A program made the position numbers and the translations under genes. A stretch of DNA of 64,000 nt. Source: Cysteiniphilum marinum (lineage in GTDB: Bacteria > Pseudomonadota > Gammaproteobacteria > Francisellales > Francisellaceae). Positions 1-8,230 of this stretch are shown one piece after another; within the stretch, counting starts at the first letter, position 1, and each line of letters begins with the position of its first letter. Below the pieces are notes generated by a model that searched no databases, had not been told where the DNA came from, and worked only from the letters and a program-made list of their open reading frames with translations. The DNA is taken from NCBI RefSeq assembly GCF_014857925.1, contig NZ_JACYVZ010000001.1:1-64000 (forward strand), given 5' to 3'.

Positions 1-296
1 GTCGTAAAAGTGAACGCCTTCCCGTACAAGTTAGTTTCAAAGGGACAATACAATTGTTTAATAGCTTTGTATCATGGTTAAGCTTCGCAGCAAACTCAGA
101 TAAAGCTCATGACATATTGCTGCAGGCAATCTTAAAAAACAAGGCGGGGAATAGACCAGGACAGATTGAGCCTCGAGCTGTTAAAAAGCGCCCCAAAGCA
201 TTTAGGCGACTTAATAAAAGTAGGGAATTAGAAAGAGCTGAAATAATTAACAGGATGCAGAAAAATGCCAATAAAAAAGATTCATCTGCCGCTTAA
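1..296 (+). mobile_element. IS4-family transposase, C-terminal part (cut by window start)
   Basis: The frame is open from base 3 and stops at 294-296. It carries the tail typical of IS4-family (IS10/IS50-like DDE) transposases: a KSERLPVQ-like stretch, then GNRPGQIEPRAVKKRPKAF, then a charged end. The N-terminal part and the catalytic DDE residues lie outside the window, so I cannot say whether the element is intact. Its end falls inside or against a histidine kinase reading frame (265-678) that lacks its front half, which suggests the element inserted into that gene. I did not locate the terminal inverted repeat. Family assignment is confident, the exact IS is not. Confidence 0.8.
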
Positions 297-678
297 GGTA
301 GTGCCATTAATATATAAATCTCCGGAGTATCACGTATCTATTTATGGTAGTGAAGATGCCTTTGTTAGGATTCTTTATAATGTCATCGGTAATGCACTTA
401 AGTTTGCAACGGATGTAACGGTATGTTTGCAAATGGATAAATCAAATATCATATTAAGTATCGAAGATAATGGTCCTAGCGTGCCGGATGATATGAGTTT
501 AAATGAGCTTTTCCGTCGAAGAGTGCAAGCTGATAATCAGGATATGTCACGCACACAGCAAGGCAGTGGCCTTGGTCTTGCAATTGTTTATGAGTTGGTG
601 CATCAAACTGGTGGTGATGTCACCTTGAAAAATTTATCACCCAGTGGTTTTGGTGTTTATATTCTTTGGGGACGGTAA
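265..678 (+). pseudogene. Histidine kinase remnant: C-terminal ATPase domain only
   Basis: The reading frame encodes only a HATPase_c domain. It has an N-box (NVIGNALKFA), a G1/D box (EDNGPSVPD) and a G2 box (GSGLGLAIV). There is no sensor, membrane segment or HisKA domain, and the frame begins inside the adjoining transposase sequence. A whole sensor kinase is normally 400 residues or more, so this is best read as the 3' part of a kinase gene broken by the IS4-type element upstream. The ATPase motifs are intact, so the damage looks recent. It differs from the full kinase at 8196-9509. Expression as a free ATPase domain cannot be excluded but has no support. Confidence 0.75.
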
Positions 679-731
679 ACTAAAGTCAGTACATCCTGTC
701 AACAAGTCTGTAAAATACCAAATAAGTGGTA

Positions 732-737
732 TATAAT
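732..737 (+). promoter_or_regulatory. Probable -10 box of the metG promoter
   Basis: A perfect TATAAT lies 32 bases upstream of the metG start codon in an AT-rich gap. No good -35 hexamer is present 16-18 bases upstream, so the promoter is inferred mainly from the -10. Confidence 0.45.
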
Positions 738-769
738 CATCGGCACTTTCAGCATTCTATACAATTAAT

Positions 770-2803
770 ATGAGAAATATTCTAGTTACTAATGCATTGC
801 CATATGCCAATGGTCATTTGCATTTGGGGCATATGCTTGGTTATATTCAATCAGATATTTGGGTGAGATTTCAAAAAATGCGTGGTAATCAGTGCCACTT
901 TGTTTGTGGTAGTGACACGCATGGCACACCGATTATGCTTAAAGCGAAAAAAGAAGGGATCAAACCTGAAAAATTAGTTGAGCAAATGTCGCAAGCACAT
1001 CGCGATGATTTTATTGATTTTGAGGTTGAGTTTGACAATTATCATTCTACTCATCACCCATTGAATCAGGAAATTGTCGAAGCTATTTATTTAAAGCTTA
1101 AGGTAAATGATCTTATTAGCACGCGTGAAATTGCGCAAGCTTATGATCCAAAGGCAGAGATGTTTTTGCCGGATCGTTTTGTTAAAGGGACGTGTCCTAA
1201 ATGTAAGGCAGAGGACCAATATGGTGATAGCTGTGAAGTCTGTGGCGCAACCTATTCGCCAATAGATTTGATTAATCCTAAGTCTGTAGTCAGTGGTGAA
1301 ACACCGATTCAAAAAAACAGTGAGCATTTCTTCTTTAAGATCAGTGAATTAAGTGAAGATATTCAAAAGTGGATGAAGCACAACAAGGCATTGCAGCCTG
1401 AAGTGCAAAATAAACTCAAAGAATGGTTTGAGTCAGGTTTGCAAGATTGGGATATATCACGTGATGCACCATACTTTGGTTTCCCAATTCCAGGTACGGA
1501 TAATAAGAAGTTTTTCTATGTATGGCTTGATGCGCCAATGGGATATATTGCAAGCTTTAAAGACTTATGCAATCGCGCAGGTATTGACTTTGATGCCTAT
1601 TGGCGTCAAGACAGCAAGGCAGAGCTTTATCACTTTATTGGTAAGGATATTATTTATTTCCATGCGCTTTTTTGGCCAGCAATTTTAAATGCTGTAGATT
1701 ATCGAACACCTACTGGTGTTTTTGCTAACGGATTTTTGACAGTTAATGGTAAGAAAATGTCAAAATCGCGTGGTACGTTTATCGCAGCAAGAACTTACTT
1801 AAATCATTTAAAAGCAGATTATTTGCGCTATTATTTTGCCAGTAAATTAACCCCTAGAATTGATGATATCGATTTGAACTTAGAAGACTTCGTGCAAAAG
1901 GTGAACTCAGATGTCGTAGGCAAAGTCGTTAATATTGCCAGTCGTTGCGCGGGCTTTATCAATAAGCGCTTTGATGGCATGTTATCTGAGCATATTCATG
2001 ATCAGGAACTAATTGAGCGCTTTCATGCGGCACATGAAGAGATCACGACACTTTTTGAGAAACGTGATTTTGCACAAGCATTACGTGTAATTATGCAGCT
2101 TGCTGATCAGGCGAATCAATATGTTGATGCTTATAAACCATGGCAGTTGATTAAAGAAGAAGGTCAAGAGCAAACGGTGCATGAGGTGTGCAGTCTGGCG
2201 ATCAATCTCTTTAAAATTATTATTGGTTATTTAAAGCCAGTAATGCCAGAGTTAGTATTGAAAGCCGAGCATTTTCTAAATATCAATCAATTGCAATGGG
2301 CGGAGATTCCTAATGTGTTATTGGGGCATAAGATTAATGTCTTTAAACCATTAATTGCGCGTGTTGAGCCAGAAAAGATTGAATTAATTATTGAGGAGAC
2401 AAAAAAGATGCAATTAGAAGCAGAACAAGTAACAGAGGTCACACCTGAGACTGAGGTGAAAAATAGTTTAAATATCGCCAATGAAATTAAAATCGATGAT
2501 TTCTTCAAAGTGGATTTACGTGTCGCGCAAATTATTGAAGCGGATCACGTTGAGGGTTCTAATAAACTATTGCGTTTGAAGCTTGATTTAGGGCAAGAGC
2601 AAAGACAAGTATTCTCAGGCATAAAAGCAGCTTATAATCCGGAGAGTTTAGTGGGTAAATACACGGTGATGGTGGCAAACTTAGCACCACGCAAAATGCG
2701 TTTTGGATTATCAGAAGGAATGGTGCTGTGTGCCGGTGATGGAGACTCACTATATCTACTAGAGCCTGATCAAGGGGCAACCCCCGGAATGCGTATTAGC
2801 TAA
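770..2803 (+). CDS. metG: Methionyl-tRNA synthetase
   Basis: Charges tRNA-Met with methionine in the cytoplasm. The 677-residue length fits the long bacterial form. The class I signature HLGH is near residues 18-21 and the KMSKS loop near 328-333. A zinc knuckle of paired cysteines (CPKC and CEVC) sits around 142-160. The last ~100 residues, starting at [11 protein letters not shown] near 577, form the EMAP/Arc1p-like tRNA-binding and dimerisation domain found in E. coli-type enzymes. The ATG start matches the conserved N-terminus ([13 protein letters not shown]). The gene is monocistronic and converges on higA with only 4 bases between stops. Confidence 0.98.
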   Translation: MRNILVTNALPYANGHLHLGHMLGYIQSDIWVRFQKMRGNQCHFVCGSDTHGTPIMLKAKKEGIKPEKLVEQMSQAHRDDFIDFEVEFDNYHSTHHPLNQEIVEAIYLKLKVNDLISTREIAQAYDPKAEMFLPDRFVKGTCPKCKAEDQYGDSCEVCGATYSPIDLINPKSVVSGETPIQKNSEHFFFKISELSEDIQKWMKHNKALQPEVQNKLKEWFESGLQDWDISRDAPYFGFPIPGTDNKKFFYVWLDAPMGYIASFKDLCNRAGIDFDAYWRQDSKAELYHFIGKDIIYFHALFWPAILNAVDYRTPTGVFANGFLTVNGKKMSKSRGTFIAARTYLNHLKADYLRYYFASKLTPRIDDIDLNLEDFVQKVNSDVVGKVVNIASRCAGFINKRFDGMLSEHIHDQELIERFHAAHEEITTLFEKRDFAQALRVIMQLADQANQYVDAYKPWQLIKEEGQEQTVHEVCSLAINLFKIIIGYLKPVMPELVLKAEHFLNINQLQWAEIPNVLLGHKINVFKPLIARVEPEKIELIIEETKKMQLEAEQVTEVTPETEVKNSLNIANEIKIDDFFKVDLRVAQIIEADHVEGSNKLLRLKLDLGQEQRQVFSGIKAAYNPESLVGKYTVMVANLAPRKMRFGLSEGMVLCAGDGDSLYLLEPDQGATPGMRIS

Positions 2804-2807
2804 GTTT

Positions 2808-3110
2808 CTAAATATGTTGATTAAATGCTGGTTGGTAAGGCGTGAGTTCCAAGCTTTCGAGTTTTTTAGTCGCTTTTTGACTATCATATGATGCCTGTAT
2901 TTTTAACATCAGTGCTGAGCTGATGTTAAAAACTTTTTCAATACGTGCTGCTAGATCTGGTGTAAGGCTTGCTTTGCCATTAACCACTCGGGATAACGCA
3001 ACGCGAGTAATACCTAGCATGTCTGCTACTTTTGAGATATTGAGGTCTTTGTCCTCATCAATCACAAGACTTTTAAATACAAGACCAGGGTGTTGTGTAT
3101 GTTTGCTCAT
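2808..3110 (-). CDS. higA: HigA-type antitoxin (HTH_3/XRE)
   Basis: A 100-residue DNA-binding antitoxin that would neutralise the HigB toxin encoded just upstream and repress the operon. The N-terminus SKHTQHPG is typical of HigA, followed by an XRE helix-turn-helix (ISKVADMLGITRVALSRVVNG) around residues 25-50. I chose the ATG at 3110 because a GGAG lies 7 bases upstream; longer starts would overlap higB. It follows higB by 16 bases in the toxin-first order usual for higBA. Confidence 0.9.
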   Translation of the reverse strand: MSKHTQHPGLVFKSLVIDEDKDLNISKVADMLGITRVALSRVVNGKASLTPDLAARIEKVFNISSALMLKIQASYDSQKATKKLESLELTPYQPAFNQHI

Positions 3111-3126
3111 TTTCATGCTCCACGTT

Positions 3127-3408
3127 TTAGTGATAGTCTCTGTAATCAACGACATAAACATCGCCATCTACTAACTCAAATGTTAAGCGCCAATTGCCAT
3201 TAACATCTAAGGCCCATGGCCTTGTTTTGCCATGGAGTTGGTGAGGTCTTAATCGATAAAACAAAGTTATAATTTCTTGTTCGTTACTGATATGATCCAA
3301 AGCAGTTAGTAGGCTAAGCAGTTTATCCGCATGTTTGGGTTGAATACCTTTTGCGATCCCTTTTTCCCAAAGTTGTTTTAAGCCTTTGTGCTTGAATGAC
3401 TTTATCAT
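3127..3408 (-). CDS. higB: HigB-type toxin (RelE/ParE superfamily mRNA interferase)
   Basis: A 93-residue toxin of the RelE fold. Family members cleave ribosome-bound mRNA. The start MIKSFKHKGLKQLWEKG and the C-terminal GNWRLTFELVDGDVYVVDYRDYH are family hallmarks; the latter contains the basic and aromatic residues of the catalytic region. The ATG at 3408 gives the usual HigB length; an in-frame TTG at 3417 would add three residues. It precedes higA with a short gap, and a palindromic operator lies upstream (3427-3443). Confidence 0.9.
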   Translation of the reverse strand: MIKSFKHKGLKQLWEKGIAKGIQPKHADKLLSLLTALDHISNEQEIITLFYRLRPHQLHGKTRPWALDVNGNWRLTFELVDGDVYVVDYRDYH

Positions 3409-3426
3409 AATCGGCAAGTTTTATTT

Positions 3427-3443
3427 GTATATTGAAAGTATAC
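3427..3443 (-). promoter_or_regulatory. higBA promoter with HigA-type operator palindrome
   Basis: The 17-bp sequence GTATATTGAAAGTATAC has perfect 5-bp arms (GTATA/TATAC). On the minus strand it overlaps a good promoter: TTGTTT, a 17-base spacer, then TATACA. An antitoxin bound here would block RNA polymerase, giving autorepression. The operator role is inferred from position and symmetry. Confidence 0.6.
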
Positions 3444-3482
3444 GAAATAAACAAGGAATGTAAATGGTTGCTATACAATTTC

Positions 3483-3971
3483 CTATGTTTTTTGCCTTAA
3501 AATCAATGTGTTGTTTTTTTGAATCATCTCAAGTTGCTTCAATGCACTCATACCTAAAAGAATGAAATCATCATCTGTTTGAGGGTTAATGCTAGCGCGA
3601 ACATTGCGCAATGTGATATTACCAATACGCAATTGATCAATTGATGTTTGATAAACGGTGATATTGCCATTAGCAGTACTGACGCTATAGCCTGAGCCTT
3701 TCTTTAATCCAATTTGCTTGGCAATATGCTCTGGAATGGAGACGGAACTCGCACCTGTGTCGACTAGAAATTTGACTTTGACGCCATTAATAAAGCCAAA
3801 GCTGACATAATGATGGTTATAAGCATTTAATACAACCGTCTTTTCAAGTGCGTTTTGTTGTGATGTTGGTGTTAGATTTACTTTTTCTTCATGTTGCAAA
3901 TAAGAATGCGCAAGATAGGTGATAAGAATAAAAATGACAATCCAAAAAGCATAGATAAAGCGCTTTTGCAT
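3483..3971 (-). CDS. Membrane-anchored retropepsin-like aspartic protease (clan AA)
   Basis: A 162-residue protein with one N-terminal membrane segment (about residues 8-22) and a single aspartic protease half-domain outside the membrane. The catalytic signature is VDTGASSVSIP, and the second conserved block is ILLGMSALKQLEM near the C-terminus. Such proteins (TIGR02281-like family) act as dimers, so one Asp per chain is expected. It starts 3 bases after the darP stop, so the two are probably cotranscribed. The natural substrate is unknown. Confidence 0.8.
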   Translation of the reverse strand: MQKRFIYAFWIVIFILITYLAHSYLQHEEKVNLTPTSQQNALEKTVVLNAYNHHYVSFGFINGVKVKFLVDTGASSVSIPEHIAKQIGLKKGSGYSVSTANGNITVYQTSIDQLRIGNITLRNVRASINPQTDDDFILLGMSALKQLEMIQKNNTLILRQKT

Positions 3972-3974
3972 TGT

Positions 3975-4496
3975 TTAACCTAGGGTTTCTTTTAGTAGTT
4001 GAAAAATCTGGCGGTAGGATTTGCCGGAGGTTTGCTGTGATACTTCTTTGTGATGATTGCGAATCAACTGGCGTAACTGCTGTGTATCAGTATGCGGATG
4101 ATCATTCATAAGCTTATCAAGGGCTGCTTTCATCGTATGTTCGTTCACAAGCGCATCACGCAATTGCTCTAAACGATGCATTTTAGCAATCTCAACCTGA
4201 TTTTTCTGTGTATAACCATCGTAAGTAGCATAAGCTGTGCTAAGATCAGCGTTGCGCATCAGTTTGCCAATGTATTGCAGCTGACGTTTCAACGCGATGC
4301 GTTGCATGGATTTTGCTTTGATGATTTCATCAATAATTTTTTCATCTAGTGGCATTTTTTTGATGCGTTCTTCACTTAGTTCAGTTAATTTCTTACCAAA
4401 GTCGGTGATATCATGGGCTTCTTTTTTAATTTGTGTGCGACTTTTTTCTTCAGTAAAATCATCACTGTTGTGATCTTGGTAATATTCTTCAGTCAT
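3975..4496 (-). CDS. darP: Ribosome biogenesis factor DarP/YjgA (DUF615)
   Basis: A 173-residue basic and acidic helical protein of the YjgA family, which associates with 50S ribosomal precursors in E. coli. Recognisable blocks are RTQIKKEAHDITDFGKKL, the motif with IKAKSMQRIALKRQLQYIGKL, and the C-terminal RQIFQLLKETL. The acidic N-terminus is usual. It is first of a two-gene minus-strand unit with the aspartic protease. The upstream gap to glyA holds a long palindrome. Confidence 0.9.
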   Translation of the reverse strand: MTEEYYQDHNSDDFTEEKSRTQIKKEAHDITDFGKKLTELSEERIKKMPLDEKIIDEIIKAKSMQRIALKRQLQYIGKLMRNADLSTAYATYDGYTQKNQVEIAKMHRLEQLRDALVNEHTMKAALDKLMNDHPHTDTQQLRQLIRNHHKEVSQQTSGKSYRQIFQLLKETLG

Positions 4497-4568
4497 TGCC
4501 GTTTTTCAATAGGATTTTGTGATAATGATGTGTAGAATGATACACCAAATTCCTAAGGGATTGGAGAA

Positions 4569-4702
4569 AAATAAAGTAAATGCTTGGCAAAGCAAATCTG
4601 TTTTCTATCAAGGCGTCTTAAACGCAGACATAGCAAGGCTATGGCAAAGTTTAAGCAACACAGATAGAGAAAGAATAGGCAACGCAAACATTTGCTTTAT
4701 TT
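4569..4702. repeat. 134-bp imperfect palindrome upstream of glyA
   Basis: The two halves are imperfect reverse complements. The outer arms 4569-4586 and 4685-4702 match at 16 of 18 positions. Further in, CTTAAAC (4617-4623) pairs with GTTTAAG (4649-4655), and the centre is CATAGC, AAG, GCTATG (4629-4643). The 9-base direct repeat ATTCCTAAG occurs at 4549-4557 and 4710-4718, possibly a target-site duplication, although the distances from arms to repeats are unequal. It could be a MITE-like element or a structured RNA leader of glyA. Confidence 0.7.
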
Positions 4703-4748
4703 GATGACGATTCCTAAGTTATATAACCTTATCTTGGAGGATACATCG

Positions 4749-6026
4749 ATGTTTGATCGCCACGTTACCGTTGCACAATTTGATCCAGAATTATTTCAAG
4801 CCATTGAAAATGAAAATAAGCGTCAACAAGAGCATATTGAACTAATTGCTTCAGAGAATTACGCAAGTCCCGCAGTGATGGAAGCGCAAGGCTCACAACT
4901 TACCAATAAATATGCCGAGGGCTATGCCGGTAAGCGTTATTATGGCGGTTGCGAATATGTCGATGTCGCTGAAGAGTTAGCGGTTAATCGCTTAAAAGAG
5001 CTATTTGGTGCGGATTATGCTAATGTGCAGCCGCATTCTGGTTCACAGGCAAATGCTGCTGTTTACTTTGCACTGCTTCAACCAGGAGACACGGTGCTTG
5101 GCATGTCTTTAGCGCATGGTGGACATTTAACACATGGTGCTAAGGTCAGTTTCTCAGGTAAGTTATTCAATGCGATTCAATATGGTTTAGATCCACAAAC
5201 TGGTGATATTGATTATACAGAGGTGGCGCGTTTAGCGAAAGAGCATAAGCCCAAGATGATTATCGCTGGATTCTCTGCATTTTCAGGCATTGTTGATTGG
5301 GCGCGCTTTAGAGAAATTGCTGATGAAGTTGGTGCTTATTTGATGGTTGATATGGCGCATGTTGCAGGTTTAATTGCCGCAGGCGTTTATCCAAATCCTG
5401 TTCCTTTTGCTGATGTGGTCACCAGTACAACACACAAGACATTGCGTGGACCGCGCGGTGGGATTATTCTGGCTAAATCAAACCCCGAGCTTGAGAAAAA
5501 GTTCCAATCAATTGTTTTTCCAGGCACACAAGGTGGACCATTGATGCATGTCATCGCTGCCAAAGCAGTTGCTTTTAAAGAAGCATTGCAACCTGAATTT
5601 AAGTCTTACCAGCAACAGGTGGTGAAAAATGCTAAAAAGATGGCGGAAGTATTAATGTCGCGTGGTGTTGATGTTGTCTCAAAGGGTACTGAGAATCATT
5701 TGATTTTAATTGATTTAATCAGTAAAGATATCACAGGTAAAGATGTTGAAGCCGCTTTGGGGCGCGCAAATATCACTGTAAATAAAAACTCAGTGCCGAA
5801 TGATCCACGTTCTCCTTTTGTCACCAGTGGGTTACGCATTGGCACACCTGCTATTACCACGCGTGGTTTCAAAGAAGATGAGTGTGCGCAAATTGCGCAT
5901 TGGATGTGTGACATTATCGATGATCTTGGCAATGAAGCAAAAGAGCAGGAAATTAAACAAAAGGTTGTGGCACTTTGTGCTAAATTCCCTGTTTATTCAG
6001 AAGATAAAGCAGCTGAATTGGCTTAG
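4749..6026 (+). CDS. glyA: Serine hydroxymethyltransferase
   Basis: A PLP enzyme that converts serine and tetrahydrofolate to glycine and 5,10-methylene-tetrahydrofolate in the cytoplasm. At 425 residues it has the normal length. The N-terminal [16 protein letters not shown] and [12 protein letters not shown] blocks are diagnostic. The PLP lysine lies in [16 protein letters not shown] near residue 229. The ATG at 4749 has TTGGAGG about 8 bases upstream; an in-frame longer start at 4692 would lie inside the palindrome and is rejected. The gene converges on the binding-protein gene with a 9-base gap. Confidence 0.98.
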   Translation: MFDRHVTVAQFDPELFQAIENENKRQQEHIELIASENYASPAVMEAQGSQLTNKYAEGYAGKRYYGGCEYVDVAEELAVNRLKELFGADYANVQPHSGSQANAAVYFALLQPGDTVLGMSLAHGGHLTHGAKVSFSGKLFNAIQYGLDPQTGDIDYTEVARLAKEHKPKMIIAGFSAFSGIVDWARFREIADEVGAYLMVDMAHVAGLIAAGVYPNPVPFADVVTSTTHKTLRGPRGGIILAKSNPELEKKFQSIVFPGTQGGPLMHVIAAKAVAFKEALQPEFKSYQQQVVKNAKKMAEVLMSRGVDVVSKGTENHLILIDLISKDITGKDVEAALGRANITVNKNSVPNDPRSPFVTSGLRIGTPAITTRGFKEDECAQIAHWMCDIIDDLGNEAKEQEIKQKVVALCAKFPVYSEDKAAELA

Positions 6027-6035
6027 CGATTGTTA

Positions 6036-7232
6036 TTACTTTTTATCAGGATGATAATACTTCGGGGTAAAGCTAATCCCATATTTTACATACATCCACA
6101 TTTTAGAGACAAAGGCTTGTAACTCAGGTGGATGCATATTTAATACATACATTTTCTCAATCATAGCTTCTGTTGGATTAACGTTAAGGTCTTTAAATAA
6201 AGCATTCAAATATTGGCTATTATCAACAACGCCATTGGGTTGATAAATATAGTTGCTATTCATTGCTGCAATATAAGGATCCATATTGAAGTTTAAAAAA
6301 GCATAGGCAGCATCAAGATTTTTAGCACCTTTAGGAATCATCAGCATATCAAACCAGATATTTGTTCCTTCTGCGGGCAAGACATATTTTAAGATTTGAT
6401 CGGGATTGATCTCTTTAGCGCGCTCAACGGAGCGCACAACATCTCCTGAGTAGCCCATAACAACACATAAATTACCGGCAGTGAAATCATTTTGGTATTT
6501 GTTGCTATCAAAATACTTAACATATGGGCGCACATTTTTAATCAAATACAACGCTGCCTTTTCATAAGCTGCTTTGTCAGTGGTATTCGGGTTGATACCC
6601 GCATAATAAAAATAATTGCCAAATACCTGCTCAGGTTCATCAAGCATTGAAACACCGCATTTAGATAATGTTTTAAGATACTTTGGATCGAATAAATACT
6701 TCCAACCATTGGGTACAACAGCGTGTCCAAAGACTTTGGCAACTTCTTTGACATTATAGGCAATACCCGTTGTCCCATAGCTATAGACAATCGCATAATT
6801 ATTACCTGGATCATTAATTTGAGAAATCTTATCATAAATGGCTTTATTGCGATGTGCCCAGTTGGGTAATTTGCTTTTATCAAGCTTAATAAGTGCATGT
6901 GATTTGATCTCACTTGGTAGGTAAAGTGCGCCTTGCTCAATAACATCAAATCCAGAGGCGCCAGTCATCACCTTAGCGCGTGTCATATTATCATCAGTGG
7001 TATAGCTTAGACGCACACGAGAGTTAGAAAGGTGACTAAAACATGGGATAAGATCCGGTGACATATAGTCTGCCCAGTTTGTAAAATTAAGCGTTTGCTT
7101 GGTTTTAAATGGCGTAATTGGAGCGCTTAATAATTTCTCACTACACTGAAAATCAGCAGCAGATAGCAAGCCCGAACAGCCGATAAATAGCGTAACAATA
7201 TATGAAGTCTTTTTAAGTTTCATCGATAACAT
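6036..7232 (-). CDS. Periplasmic polyamine-type ABC substrate-binding protein (PotD/PotF family)
   Basis: An exported solute-binding protein of about 395 residues. A signal peptide ends near GLLSA. The mature start LNFTNWADYMSPDLIPCF and the block GFDVIEQGALYLPSEI with LDKSKLPNW match the spermidine/putrescine binding family. ATP-binding and permease genes are absent from its surroundings, so its transporter partners are elsewhere or it has another role. Start is uncertain between 7232 and 7223; neither has a strong ribosome binding site. Ligand identity cannot be read from the sequence. Confidence 0.8.
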   Translation of the reverse strand: MLSMKLKKTSYIVTLFIGCSGLLSAADFQCSEKLLSAPITPFKTKQTLNFTNWADYMSPDLIPCFSHLSNSRVRLSYTTDDNMTRAKVMTGASGFDVIEQGALYLPSEIKSHALIKLDKSKLPNWAHRNKAIYDKISQINDPGNNYAIVYSYGTTGIAYNVKEVAKVFGHAVVPNGWKYLFDPKYLKTLSKCGVSMLDEPEQVFGNYFYYAGINPNTTDKAAYEKAALYLIKNVRPYVKYFDSNKYQNDFTAGNLCVVMGYSGDVVRSVERAKEINPDQILKYVLPAEGTNIWFDMLMIPKGAKNLDAAYAFLNFNMDPYIAAMNSNYIYQPNGVVDNSQYLNALFKDLNVNPTEAMIEKMYVLNMHPPELQAFVSKMWMYVKYGISFTPKYYHPDKK

Positions 7233-7379
7233 AACAAAGCCCGCAAAGTTATAAAATTAAAATATTGGGCTATTGTAGCGTTAAGTGACATCACTTGATA
7301 GAACTTATTGTTTGTTGTATCAGTTCTCTTTGACTTTCCTAAATTCAAGTTAAAAGTGAAATGAATAGAAGGCATATTC

Positions 7380-7460
7380 ATGAGCACAAAAATGACAAGT
7401 TATTCATTAGCATTTAAAGCCATCGTATTAGACGCCTTATCCTATTACCTGCTTGACTAA
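7380..7460 (+). CDS. Possible 26-residue small ORF before the two-component operon
   Basis: ATG at 7380 has AAGG 7 bases upstream and the frame runs 26 codons to TAA in the gap between the binding-protein gene and the response regulator. The peptide starts MSTKMTSYSL and has a hydrophobic C-terminal half. Nothing beyond start, spacing and stop supports it, so chance is quite possible. Confidence 0.2.
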   Translation: MSTKMTSYSLAFKAIVLDALSYYLLD

Positions 7461-7513
7461 TCAAATGGTTTAGCTACCATTGATGCAGTTAAATGTTTCT
7501 TGGGGAAAATGTT

Positions 7514-8230
7514 ATGCAAGGAAAGACTGTTCTTGTGGTAGATGATGAAACGGAAATACGTGAAGGTATTGCTGAAGTTTTAAAGGAAAATGGCTTTGAA
7601 GTGATCACAGCTGAAAATCCGATAGAAGCAGATGAATTAATTATAGATAAAAAACCAGATCTTGTGCTTTTAGATATTATGATGCCTTTAGAAGATGGTC
7701 GCTCGTATTGTCGAAGGCTGTTTGAGAAATATGAAATTCCGATCATCATGATCAGTGCATTAGAGTCAGATGTTGAAGAGCTCATTGCCCATGAGTTGGG
7801 AGCGATACACTATATGCGGAAACCTTTTAGTATGCGTATTTTGTTAACAAAAGTGAAAAATGTCTTACGCGTCTGTGCACCGATCAATCAAGCAATGACT
7901 CAAACTGCGAACAAAGGAATGTATCGTTTAGATCGATTTAACTTTGACCCGATTAAAAAGGTTATTTTTAATTCACAGGATAAACTAGCGCTTAATACCA
8001 ATGAATGTAAGATAATCTTGTTGCTGATTGAGTCGAATAAAGAAGCGATGTCAACACCTCAATTAACCAAAGAAATTTATAATCGCGAGTATGATTTTGA
8101 GGATAGATCGGTATCAACACTTGTCTATCGCTTAAGATCAAAGCTTAGGAAAATTGGCGGTGAGGAGCTCATCCAAAGCGAATATGGAGGTGGATATGTC
8201 ATTCTTGCCGATGTGGTTAAAGAAGATTAA
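7514..8230 (+). CDS. OmpR/PhoB-family response regulator
   Basis: A 238-residue transcription factor. The receiver (1-120) has all the key residues: acidic pair D10-D11 (VVDDE), phospho-acceptor D54 (LLDIMMP), S81 and K103 (KPF). A winged-helix DNA-binding domain follows at about 135-238, ending YGGGYVILADV. ATG 7514 is preceded by GGGGA with a 7-base gap and gives the usual start; an ATG at 7493 lacks support. The kinase gene overlaps its end by 35 bases. The fimbrial operon begins about 1.6 kb downstream, so fimbriae are a plausible but unproven target. Confidence 0.93.
   Translation: MQGKTVLVVDDETEIREGIAEVLKENGFEVITAENPIEADELIIDKKPDLVLLDIMMPLEDGRSYCRRLFEKYEIPIIMISALESDVEELIAHELGAIHYMRKPFSMRILLTKVKNVLRVCAPINQAMTQTANKGMYRLDRFNFDPIKKVIFNSQDKLALNTNECKIILLLIESNKEAMSTPQLTKEIYNREYDFEDRSVSTLVYRLRSKLRKIGGEELIQSEYGGGYVILADVVKED

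Noticed and set aside
4519-4704. 61-codon frame between darP and glyA
   Set aside because: It lies almost wholly inside the long palindrome, has no ribosome binding site and no protein-like composition.
4497-4748. Glycine riboswitch before glyA
   Set aside because: The palindrome lacks the conserved glycine aptamer core, and the arms are simple inverted repeats.
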